From Sporocytophaga myxococcoides (GTDB lineage Bacteria; Bacteroidota; Bacteroidia; Cytophagales; Cytophagaceae): a DNA stretch of 64,000 nucleotides. Of the stretch, positions 19,173 through 27,150 are shown piece by piece. The position numbers and the translations under genes are program-made. Below the pieces are notes generated by a model that was not told where the DNA came from, searched no databases, and saw nothing but the letters and a program-made list of their open reading frames with translations. Location of the stretch: contig NZ_BBLT01000016.1 in the NCBI RefSeq assembly GCF_000775915.1, positions 1 through 64,000 of the forward strand. Reading direction: 5' to 3'. Each line of letters opens with the position of its first letter. The stretch's first letter is position 1.

Positions 19173-19745
19173 ATGATAATTATGAAGAAGGGAAGTATAT
19201 TCAATAAAGTTTATTTAACGTTTGGAATGCTGGTTGTTTGCGTAGCAAGTGTATTCGCTCAAATATCGTCCGATAAAGATCCTAACGCTGATTTTAGTCA
19301 GTTTAAAACCTTTGGTTTTAAACCCGGAACTGTTATAGATCAGGGAAAGACAGAAACCAATAATACCATCATGGATAACAAGGTTGATGATGCAGTAACA
19401 TCAGAGTTAACAGCAAAAGGTTTAAAAAGAGATGATAATAATCCTGATTTGGTAATTTCTTATACAGCCGGAGCTCAGGAGAAAACTGAGCTGGAAGATG
19501 CGGGCCCTGGTTTTGCCGGTCCTGGTATATATGTAGCCGATGGCTGGTGGGCAGATTCTTATGATGAATTCTGGCAGAACACTTATAACGAAGGAACCCT
19601 GATGATTGACGTAAAAGATGCTCAGACAAATGAACTTGTTTATAGAGTATATGGCGCCGGAGAAGTTAAGAATAAATCCAAAAAGCAGGATAAAGAAATA
19701 AATAAGGTTGTTAAGAAAGGGTTCAAAGACTTCCCTCAGCAATGA
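19173..19745 (+). CDS. DUF4136 domain-containing exported protein
   Basis: 190 residues with a signal peptide (cleavage near VFAQ, about residue 29). The DUF4136 pattern is visible: DPNADFSQFKTFGF at the mature start, DAVTSELTAKGLKRDDNNPDLVISY in the middle and GTLMIDVKDAQTNELVYRVYGAGEV near the end. The start could be 19182 (MKKGS), which gives the more usual signal sequence. Role unknown; the family is exported, often as lipoproteins. It ends in the terminator at 19769-19798. A second DUF4136 gene lies at 34732. Confidence 0.85.
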   Translation: MIIMKKGSIFNKVYLTFGMLVVCVASVFAQISSDKDPNADFSQFKTFGFKPGTVIDQGKTETNNTIMDNKVDDAVTSELTAKGLKRDDNNPDLVISYTAGAQEKTELEDAGPGFAGPGIYVADGWWADSYDEFWQNTYNEGTLMIDVKDAQTNELVYRVYGAGEVKNKSKKQDKEINKVVKKGFKDFPQQ

Positions 19746-19768
19746 TCTTTATTGATGTTGATTAAATG

Positions 19769-19798
19769 AAAACAGGTTGCAGAGATGCAGCCTGTTTT
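19769..19798 (+). terminator. Terminator after the DUF4136 gene
   Basis: Stem AAAACAGGTTGC (19769-19780) with GCAGCCTGTTTT (19787-19798), one G-T pair, followed by T. It separates the DUF4136 gene from gadB and shows that an in-frame extension of gadB through this region is not its real start. Confidence 0.8.
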
Positions 19799-19879
19799 TG
19801 TTTATGGAGGAACTCCCTTGTGAAGAACAATTTAATATTTAACCGCCTTATTTTTAAAGGGAAGAATTTTAAAAAAAAT

Positions 19880-21274
19880 ATGGCTTTATATCAAAAAGAT
19901 GATCATCGCAGTAGCTTGTTAGATGATATTTATGCGTCTCCTGATCTTGGTGTATCAATGCCGAAATACAGGATACCCGAGGAAGAACATGATCCAAGGG
20001 TTGCATATGCTGCGGTACATGATGAATTAATGCTTGATGGTAATTCAAGGCAAAATCTGGCAACTTTCTGTCAGACTTATCTGGACCCTGAAATTCATAA
20101 GTTGATGGATGAAGCAGCGGATAAGAATATGATTGATAAAGATGAATATCCTCAGACTGCAGAAATAGAGTCACGTTGTGTGGCTATGATAGCTGATTTA
20201 TGGAACTCTCCTGATGCGGCCAATACAATTGGGTGTTCAACTACTGGATCTAGTGAGGCTGCCATGTTAGGGGGATTGGCTATGAAATGGAAGTGGAAAG
20301 CCAAAAGACAGGCTCAGGGTAAACCCACTGATAAGCCTAATCTTATTTGTGGACCAGTCCAGATTTGCTGGCATAAATTTGCCAGGTATTTCGAGGTTGA
20401 ATTAAGGGAAATACCTATGGAGCATGGAAGATTACTAATGACTCCTGAAGAAGTATTAAAAAGGTGCGATGAAAATACGATAGGTGTGGTGCCAACATTG
20501 GGTGTAACCTTTACGCTTCAGTTTGAAGATGTTAAAGCAGTATGTGAAGCTCTTGATAAGTTGCAAAAAGATACGGGATTGGATATACCAATACATGTCG
20601 ATGCGGCAAGTGGAGGCTTCGTGGCTCCATTTCTTTATAAGGAATTGCTTTGGGATTTCAGATTACCGAGGGTTAAATCGATCAATGCCTCCGGTCATAA
20701 ACATGGCTTATCTCCATTGGGGGTAGGATGGGTAGTTTGGAGAGAGAAACAGGATTTGCCTGAAGAGTTGATATTTAACGTTAACTATCTTGGTGGTAAC
20801 ATGCCTACATTTGCTTTGAACTTTAGTAGACCGGGAGGGCAGGTCATTGCCCAATATTATAATTTTCTCAGGTTAGGGAGAGAGGGGTATAGAAGAATCC
20901 ATCAATCATGCTTAGATACTGGAATCTACCTTGCTGAAGAGATAGCAAAATCTAATCTTGTAGAAATGATTTATGATGGAAGAGGAGGGCTGCCAGGATG
21001 TTGCTATAAGCTCAAGGATGGTTTGAATACAAGTTATAACCTATATGATCTATCTGAGAAGCTTAGAGCAAGAGGATGGCAGATTGCTTCCTATTCCTTG
21101 CCTGCAAATGCTCAGGATATAGTGATTCAAAGAATATTGGTGAGGCATGGATTTACTCATGATCTTGCTAATCTTTTGCTGGACGATATGTATCGTTCAG
21201 TTGATTTCTTTAAAGCACATCCTGTTTTAAAACAAATGACAAGAGAAGAAGCCGGTGGGTTTAACCATTCCTAA
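19880..21274 (+). CDS. gadB: Glutamate decarboxylase
   Basis: 464 residues from the ATG at 19880 ([14 protein letters not shown]), the length of E. coli GadB (466). It decarboxylates glutamate to GABA with pyridoxal phosphate, consuming a cytoplasmic proton. The PLP lysine is K274 in [23 protein letters not shown] holds the cofactor-binding Asp, and [17 protein letters not shown] is also typical. gadC follows on the same strand, and an exported glutaminase further on can supply glutamate, so this is a glutamate-dependent acid-resistance locus. A hairpin between gadB and gadC may lower downstream expression. Confidence 0.97.
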   Translation: MALYQKDDHRSSLLDDIYASPDLGVSMPKYRIPEEEHDPRVAYAAVHDELMLDGNSRQNLATFCQTYLDPEIHKLMDEAADKNMIDKDEYPQTAEIESRCVAMIADLWNSPDAANTIGCSTTGSSEAAMLGGLAMKWKWKAKRQAQGKPTDKPNLICGPVQICWHKFARYFEVELREIPMEHGRLLMTPEEVLKRCDENTIGVVPTLGVTFTLQFEDVKAVCEALDKLQKDTGLDIPIHVDAASGGFVAPFLYKELLWDFRLPRVKSINASGHKHGLSPLGVGWVVWREKQDLPEELIFNVNYLGGNMPTFALNFSRPGGQVIAQYYNFLRLGREGYRRIHQSCLDTGIYLAEEIAKSNLVEMIYDGRGGLPGCCYKLKDGLNTSYNLYDLSEKLRARGWQIASYSLPANAQDIVIQRILVRHGFTHDLANLLLDDMYRSVDFFKAHPVLKQMTREEAGGFNHS

Positions 21275-21296
21275 GGTTGAATATTTATTATTTATT

Positions 21297-21328
21297 GTAT
21301 TCGTTCTGCAGTTTTGGAGAACGAATAC
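21297..21328 (+). terminator. Hairpin between gadB and gadC
   Basis: Perfect 11-bp stem GTATTCGTTCT (21297-21307) with 21318-21328 and a 10-nt loop, followed by TTTATTTTTG. It can act as a terminator or as a partial terminator that sets the gadB:gadC ratio. gadC would then need its own promoter in the 120 bp that follow. Confidence 0.7.
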
Positions 21329-21447
21329 TTTATTTTTGATGTAAAATTTAAGCTTAAAACATTTTTTTACCTGCCTTGTTGAATATCTGATAATTTCGAC
21401 TTTATAAGAATCGCCAGTCGGATTTTCCTTCACTAATAAAATATCAT

Positions 21448-22956
21448 ATGTTTAAATTTAAGGATGAGGGTTCAGATGTAAAAAAACATGAGATTCCTGT
21501 TAAGCAGGGTACTATTACTACTTTTGGAATTTCAATGATGACTTGTGCATGCGTATTAAGTCTAAGGGGATTACCAGTGATGGCTAAGGAAGAATTAACA
21601 ATGTTTTTTTACATAGGTTTTTCAACACTTTTGTTTTTGATTCCTGTATCTCTGGTTTCTGCAGAATTGGGAGGGGCCTTTGGAAACAGACCAGGTGGTG
21701 TTTATACATGGATTGGAGAAGCATTTAATAAGAAAACAGGTTTTATTGCCATATGGCTGGAATGGGCACAGACAATAGTGTTGTATCCTACAGTACTTGG
21801 CTTTGCATCAGGAGCATTCGCCTATGCTATAGGTAGACCGGATTTAGCAACTGATGGAACGTTCGTAGGGCTGTTTTCAATTTTTATATACTGGGTGGCA
21901 ACTTTCATTGTTTTCAGAGGTTCATCTGTAATTCAAAAAGTAACAAGTTATGGATTTATTTTAGGTACAGTTATTCCTGGATTATTGATTATTGGATTTG
22001 GAGTTACCTGGATATTAATGGGCCAAGACATTGCATTTATGCATCCAGATCCTAATGATGCAAATATTGCCAAGGTGGTTAACGGAAAAGCAGAACCTCG
22101 TATCTTACCTTATTTTAGAGGTATTACTGACGTCGCATTTCTTGCAGGAATAGTATTGCTATTTTCAGGAGTAGAGTCGCAGGCAGTGCATGCAAACGAA
22201 TTGAAAAATCCTGCAAAGCAATTTCCGCAGGCTATGTTGCTTGCTGCATTGATCATATTCACCATTTTTACTTTAGGCGCATTATCCGTTGGCGCAGTAA
22301 TTCCCGGAAAAGAAATTAACGTACAGTCTGGATTGATGCAGGCTTTTTATAAAATCTTTAATCAATTTCAACTGGGATGGCTGACTTATATTTCCGGATT
22401 GTTAGTAACCTTTGGCGCAATAGCAAGTGTTCTTTCCTGGCTTTCCGGTCCAAGTAAGGGCCTTCTTGTTACCGCTAAAGACAGAATACTGCCAGATATG
22501 ATGAGCAGGATTAATAATAAGGGGATTCAAACGGGGATACTATATCTTCAGGGAATATTTGTCACTATACTAGCTTCTTTATATATTATTATGAAAGATG
22601 TGAATGTAGCTTTCTTCCTTTTGACAGTGCTTACTGTTGGCCTTTATCTGATCATGTATATGTTGATGTATGCAGCCGCTATAAGATTAAAATATACACA
22701 ACCAAATCTTCCGCGTTCATATAAAATTCCTGGTGGGAATACAGGGATGTTTGTAGTTGCAGGTGTTGGTTTTCTAGCAGTATTATTTTCTTTTGTGCTT
22801 GCATTTGTGCCTCCGTCTCAGCTTCCAATAGGAAGTCCTTCAACATATGTTGGGATGGTGATTTCAGGAACTGTATTTTTTACCGGTCTTCCCTTTTTGA
22901 TTTTTTATGTGAAAAGAAGAAGAGGCATTGATCTGAGTGGCAAGCCTAATGTATGA
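21448..22956 (+). CDS. gadC: Glutamate/GABA antiporter, APC family
   Basis: 502 residues with about 12 membrane helices. The opening GTITTFGISMMTCACVLSLRG and the segment AELGGAFGNRPGGVYTWIGEAF match the GadC-type amino-acid antiporters. It imports glutamate in exchange for GABA made by GadB, exporting the product and completing the proton-consuming cycle. It lies 173 bp after gadB on the same strand. The C-terminal plug seen in E. coli GadC appears short here (ends RRRGIDLSGKPNV), so pH gating may differ; that is inference. Confidence 0.93.
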   Translation: MFKFKDEGSDVKKHEIPVKQGTITTFGISMMTCACVLSLRGLPVMAKEELTMFFYIGFSTLLFLIPVSLVSAELGGAFGNRPGGVYTWIGEAFNKKTGFIAIWLEWAQTIVLYPTVLGFASGAFAYAIGRPDLATDGTFVGLFSIFIYWVATFIVFRGSSVIQKVTSYGFILGTVIPGLLIIGFGVTWILMGQDIAFMHPDPNDANIAKVVNGKAEPRILPYFRGITDVAFLAGIVLLFSGVESQAVHANELKNPAKQFPQAMLLAALIIFTIFTLGALSVGAVIPGKEINVQSGLMQAFYKIFNQFQLGWLTYISGLLVTFGAIASVLSWLSGPSKGLLVTAKDRILPDMMSRINNKGIQTGILYLQGIFVTILASLYIIMKDVNVAFFLLTVLTVGLYLIMYMLMYAAAIRLKYTQPNLPRSYKIPGGNTGMFVVAGVGFLAVLFSFVLAFVPPSQLPIGSPSTYVGMVISGTVFFTGLPFLIFYVKRRRGIDLSGKPNV

Positions 22957-23015
22957 AGTAATAGTGCGCTAATTGAGAATATTAGATATGCATAAGTTAC
23001 ATTTCAGATGTTAAA

Positions 23016-23507
23016 TCAAAGTGCATCAAATTTTTTGAATGCAATCTTTAATTCTTTGTTTAGAGCTCTGACCGCATATCTGGATTCAAATACAAGCATA
23101 ATGCTTGCTCCAAACAAAAGAACAATTCCTATCAATCCTAATACCAGAGGAACTGCGTAAAAATTTAAAGGAGTGAGTTTGATTATTGCAAGAAAAATAC
23201 TTGTAGCAAAGAAATCACAAAGTGCTAAGTACTGAAACCACAAGCTTTGCTGAAGAAATTTTGAACGGATTGCCATCATGCGTAAGACGTCTAAAGTATG
23301 GTGCATTTCTTCATCTAAATCCTTTTTTCCTGATTGATTATTATAGTCAGGATTTATCATCTTTAATAACTCCCTAACTCTGTCAATTACTTTTCCTGAT
23401 CTTGTGCTTGTAGATAATATCAGACTTAGTGTTGCCATGATTAATACAACCGGTATAATCATGGCAGAAAGGATAGCTACAGTTTCCTGGAATCTTGCTT
23501 TATCCAT
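23016..23507 (-). CDS. DUF2721 family membrane protein
   Basis: 163 residues. The N-terminal helix with LSAMIIPVVLIMATLSLIL followed by STSTRSGKVIDRVREL is the signature of DUF2721; two more helices follow in the second half (FATSIFLAIIKL and YAVPLVLGLIGIVLLFG). It should be an inner-membrane protein. No function is established for the family. It is the only minus-strand gene inside the acid-resistance region and its stop lies 59 bp from that of gadC. Confidence 0.85.
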   Translation of the reverse strand: MDKARFQETVAILSAMIIPVVLIMATLSLILSTSTRSGKVIDRVRELLKMINPDYNNQSGKKDLDEEMHHTLDVLRMMAIRSKFLQQSLWFQYLALCDFFATSIFLAIIKLTPLNFYAVPLVLGLIGIVLLFGASIMLVFESRYAVRALNKELKIAFKKFDAL

Positions 23508-23804
23508 ATACTATTTGATTGAATACAATGGTTTTATTTTTTGTCATTAGTTCTTTCAAACTTTTTTTGATGGAATCAAGACTTGAAAAATCTGAGATGA
23601 ATAACATATGGGCATATGATTGGTGATAGGAATTCGATTTCCAATTTCAGATTTTATAAACCTTAACTATTCCTGTACAAACTGAAAATTTAAATACATG
23701 TTATACTGCGTTTGATGTCTAAGGAAAAAGAGGAATAATGCTATGTAGTTTGCGGTAACATTTTTTTGTGATGACTGTTAGCCTCGAAACTGACCAATGT
23801 TTCT
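23508..23804. other. Region between DUF2721 and porin genes
   Basis: 297 bp between divergent starts that must hold both promoters. I see no convincing TAnnTTTG box or strong palindrome, only AT-rich sequence. Confidence 0.4.
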
Positions 23805-25094
23805 ATGAGAAGAATATATATATGCAGGACCAAAATTCTGTTTGTGTTAGTATTCATGTATACCCATTTCTATGGAGCATTTGCTCAGGATACTGATGTA
23901 AAAATTGATACATTAGAAAGGCGTGTTAAAAGACTTGAAGTGAGGTTTGATACAGCGGCTGCACGACTAACTTCTGTTTTGGGTATCCCAAATGGACTAT
24001 CCAGAAGAAACCTGGAGGGTGGTACATATGGAAGCCGTTTAAAATTGAATACTGAAAAAACAGTAATGGAAATCAGTGGTTATATCCAGGGCGATTTTAT
24101 CCATAGTTTCAGGCAGTCTGGTCCGTACAAAGATGCGATGGTACCTTCTACAATTCCTGTTCCGAATTCAAGTGTAGGGGAAACATATTTTGGAATCAGA
24201 CAAACAAGGTTTACTTCAAAAACCACGACCAAAACCGAAATGGGGGATCTTAAAACCCATTTTGAATTTGACCTTTTTGCACCTAATGGAGCAACGACTT
24301 TTCACATACGTCATGCTCTTGGTACACTTGGTCGTGTTTCTATAGGACAATATTGGACAAACTTTATGGACATAGATGTGTTCCCTAATGTCTTTGAATA
24401 TTGGGGACCTAATTCCATGCCTTTTTTACGTCAGCCGCAAATTAAATATACAGCTCCTCTTGGCAGAAATGCAACACTTGCAGTTTCTGCTGAATCTCCC
24501 GGTAGTCAGATTTCAATAGCTGATTCAATAAGATTTTCCTCACGCAGTCTATTCCCTGATGGAGTTATTAATTTTCGTTACACCTGGCATGTTAGTCATA
24601 TTCAACTTACAGGTTTATTACATCCAGTAAGTCTTAAGGATAATGACAAATCAAAGACATTATGGGGGTATGGTTTCAATTTTTCCTGTTATTGGGAGAT
24701 ATTCAAAAGAAATGCTATAGTATTTGAAGCTACATATGGCAAAGGAATAGGGAAGTATTTTGATGATCTTGGAGTACAGACGCTGGATGCTGTTGTAGCA
24801 CCAAATGGTAATTATAAACTGTTGCCTGCCTATGGAGGATTTCTTTTCTATGACTGGTGGTGGAGTGATAAATTTAGTTCTGCTATTGGTTATTCTTATC
24901 TGCATTCAAATACCTTTTCTTCTCAGCCAGGAACTAACTATAAAAACGGGGCTTATGGTATAGCCAATTTTACATATTATCCAGTTGACTATGTTAAGAT
25001 AGGTATTGAGTACCAGTATGGAATGAGAGAAGATATCGATAATAGAAAGGGGGAAAATTCAAGGATTCAGTTTTCGGGTAACTATAAGTTCTGA
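23805..25094 (+). CDS. DcaP-like outer-membrane porin
   Basis: 429 residues. The signal peptide (to about residue 27, GAFAQ) is followed by a short coiled coil (KIDTLERRVKRLEVRF) and a beta-barrel with MEISGYIQGDFIHSF and TRFTSKTTTKTEMGDLKTHFEFDLF, typical of DcaP-type trimeric porins; DcaP of Acinetobacter takes up dicarboxylates and other small anions. Placed between gadC and the exported glutaminase, it may admit glutamine or glutamate to the periplasm; this is inference from position. Confidence 0.85.
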   Translation: MRRIYICRTKILFVLVFMYTHFYGAFAQDTDVKIDTLERRVKRLEVRFDTAAARLTSVLGIPNGLSRRNLEGGTYGSRLKLNTEKTVMEISGYIQGDFIHSFRQSGPYKDAMVPSTIPVPNSSVGETYFGIRQTRFTSKTTTKTEMGDLKTHFEFDLFAPNGATTFHIRHALGTLGRVSIGQYWTNFMDIDVFPNVFEYWGPNSMPFLRQPQIKYTAPLGRNATLAVSAESPGSQISIADSIRFSSRSLFPDGVINFRYTWHVSHIQLTGLLHPVSLKDNDKSKTLWGYGFNFSCYWEIFKRNAIVFEATYGKGIGKYFDDLGVQTLDAVVAPNGNYKLLPAYGGFLFYDWWWSDKFSSAIGYSYLHSNTFSSQPGTNYKNGAYGIANFTYYPVDYVKIGIEYQYGMREDIDNRKGENSRIQFSGNYKF

Positions 25095-25197
25095 AAACCA
25101 TCTTAATAGATCAAGGTTAACTAGGTAATAACTTTGATAATGCCAATCTTTATAAGTTATGTTTTTGTAAAAAGATTATTTCATTAAATCTCTGTAT

Positions 25198-26250
25198 ATG
25201 GAAAAGATGAATACCCAAAAGGGAAAAAATAAGGCCAAATCAGGCCTTGTAAAGAAGTTTACTGGATTGCTGCTGGTTTCAGCATTTATGCTGCCTAATG
25301 TATTTGCTCAGTCTCCTAAAGAGATTGAAAAGGTGATCAATCAGGCTCATAAAGAATTTAAGGGAGAGAAAGGAGGAAAGAATGCTGACTACATTCCTTA
25401 TCTGAAAAATGTGAATTCTGATTTATATGGTATTGCGATTGTGACAGCAGACGGAAAAGTCTATGAAGTAGGAGATACAAAGTTTGAGTTTGGAATTGAG
25501 TCTATTTCAAAAGCTTTTGTCCTTGCCATGGCTATGCAACAGAAGGGAAGCGATAAAATTGAAGATAGTATCGGGGTGGATGCTACAGGAATGCCTTTTA
25601 ATTCGGTTACTGCAATTGAACTTGAAGGGCAGAAGCCATCTAATCCATTTGTGAATGCAGGAGCGATGGCGACAAACAGTATTATCGATGCTAAAAGCAA
25701 AGAAGATAAATGGAAATTTATCATGGATAACTTTAATAAATTTGCTGGTCGAGATCTTAAAGTGATAGACGAGCTGTTTAAATCTGAAATGGCGACCAAT
25801 CAACATAATCAGGCTATAGCGCTTCTTTTGGAATCTTATGGTCGTATGTATGATAATCCGATGACAACAGTTGAGTTGTATACTAAGCAATGTTCTATCG
25901 GCGTCAATGCTAAAGATCTGGCTATTATGGCGGCAACTTTTGCTAATAATGGGGTTAATCCTATTACAAAGGAAAAAGTATTAGAACCTAAGTATGTCCC
26001 TAAAGTACTTTCTGTAATGAGTACCGCAGGACTATATGAAACAACTGGAGAATGGCTTTTCTCTGTGGGGCTTCCGGGTAAGAGTGGTGTAGGTGGAGGA
26101 ATTATAGCTGTGGTGCCAGGGGTAATGGGTATCGCGGTATTTTCGCCTCCATTGGATGAAGCCGGAAATAGTGTAAGAGCTCAAAAAGCTATTGAAATGA
26201 TTTCTGACAACCTTGGATTAAATGTATTCTCGGCTAAGGCGAAAAGATAA
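25198..26250 (+). CDS. glsA: Glutaminase, exported
   Basis: 350 residues: an N-terminal extension with a signal peptide (GLLLVSAFMLPNVFAQ, cleavage near residue 38), then a full serine-dependent glutaminase domain. The catalytic Ser-x-x-Lys is S102-K105 in GIESISKAF; NPFVNAGAMATNSII and SGVGGGIIAVVPG are family motifs. It hydrolyses glutamine to glutamate and ammonia. E. coli YbaS does this in the cytoplasm for acid resistance; here the signal peptide points to the periplasm, where ammonia would buffer and glutamate could feed GadC. The start could also be 25207. It ends in a terminator at 26275. Confidence 0.93.
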   Translation: MEKMNTQKGKNKAKSGLVKKFTGLLLVSAFMLPNVFAQSPKEIEKVINQAHKEFKGEKGGKNADYIPYLKNVNSDLYGIAIVTADGKVYEVGDTKFEFGIESISKAFVLAMAMQQKGSDKIEDSIGVDATGMPFNSVTAIELEGQKPSNPFVNAGAMATNSIIDAKSKEDKWKFIMDNFNKFAGRDLKVIDELFKSEMATNQHNQAIALLLESYGRMYDNPMTTVELYTKQCSIGVNAKDLAIMAATFANNGVNPITKEKVLEPKYVPKVLSVMSTAGLYETTGEWLFSVGLPGKSGVGGGIIAVVPGVMGIAVFSPPLDEAGNSVRAQKAIEMISDNLGLNVFSAKAKR

Positions 26251-26274
26251 TATTATTAATATTGATAAATTTAT

Positions 26275-26308
26275 AAGGTATGTTGAGGAGTTTAACATAC
26301 CTTTTTTA
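26275..26308 (+). terminator. Terminator after glsA
   Basis: Perfect 10-bp stem AAGGTATGTT (26275-26284) with AACATACCTT (26294-26303) and a T-run, 25 bp after the glutaminase stop. Confidence 0.85.
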
Positions 26309-26446
26309 TTGTTTACTTAAGTGATTTATTTTATGAATTTAAATGTTGGTTTCTTTTTGATTTAGTTATTTTCGGTTGATTTTTAATGTAATAAATTTTT
26401 TTTCTCATTCAGTGAAAAATTAATTGAATTTATTTTTTTTACTATT

Positions 26447-26476
26447 ACTTAGGTAGTGTATATTTACTACTTAAGT
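26447..26476 (+). promoter_or_regulatory. Palindromic operator candidate before the His-rich lipoprotein
   Basis: ACTTAGGTAGT (26447-26457) and ACTACTTAAGT (26466-26476) are inverted repeats with one mismatch and an 8-nt AT spacer (GTATATTT), ending 11 bp before the start codon. Position and form fit a dimeric repressor site, plausibly metal-responsive given the histidine-rich product. No cognate regulator gene is adjacent. Confidence 0.5.
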
Positions 26477-26487
26477 ATAATGGGTTT

Positions 26488-26991
26488 TTGAAAAGTTATA
26501 TTTCCATATTTCTGATCATCAGTTGTATAGCTGTAATATCGTGCAAGGATACGCTTAGGAGCATGCATAGTCTTTTGCATCAAATTCCTAATCCGTTTCA
26601 CTCTCACAGTCACACCCACATTCATCTTCATCATGGATCTGATCAAAGTTCAAAAGGTTATGATTATCAATACTCGATAGAGGGACATCACCATCATACT
26701 GATTCTATAGATAATTATAATGAGTTAAAGAAAGCTTGTGATGATACAAAAGACCATGATGTCCTGGAACATTTTGGATTGGAAGATCAGAAAGATGAAA
26801 CATCTCCTCCAAATCGAAAACGAGGAGACAAAAAAATATTCAAGATTCAATGGTATCCGGGTGTCTGCTATCAATATGATTTTGATATCATTGGAAATGT
26901 TAATGGAAACTATTTGTCAGGAAACAATAATTTCTTTTTAACATATCTTCAGATTCCACCTTCGCCTCCCCCTGAATTTATCCTTCTATAG
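26488..26991 (+). CDS. Histidine-rich lipoprotein
   Basis: 167 residues from a TTG start; the nearer ATG at 26480 hits a stop after three codons. MKSYISIFLIISCIAVISC is a lipoprotein signal with lipobox VISC. Thirteen His lie within about 48 residues (PFHSHSHTHIHLHHGSD and EGHHHHTDS), followed by an acidic stretch; this suggests Zn, Cu or Ni binding at the cell envelope. A TonB receptor gene follows on the same strand after 159 bp, so the pair may capture and import a metal. The C-terminus (IPPSPPPEFILL) has no recognised domain. The metal is not known. Confidence 0.7.
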   Translation: MKSYISIFLIISCIAVISCKDTLRSMHSLLHQIPNPFHSHSHTHIHLHHGSDQSSKGYDYQYSIEGHHHHTDSIDNYNELKKACDDTKDHDVLEHFGLEDQKDETSPPNRKRGDKKIFKIQWYPGVCYQYDFDIIGNVNGNYLSGNNNFFLTYLQIPPSPPPEFILL

Positions 26992-27150
26992 CCTGTCAAT
27001 TCGGGACAAATACTAAACTGTTGTGGTGTTTTTAAAACTCTGGTGTTGATTTGTCCGGAACTTAATAATGGTCCATGTGGATCATCAAGCTCTATCCATT
27101 CTTCTAATGGAGATAGGGAGAATTATATTCTTATCATTAATTAAATTACA

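Noticed and set aside
19766-19879. 38-codon N-terminal extension of gadB
   Set aside because: It runs through the terminator of the preceding gene and has no similarity to GadB starts.
26738-26941. Second frame inside the His-rich lipoprotein gene
   Set aside because: The lipoprotein frame has a signal sequence and His motifs; the other frame is an overlap artefact.
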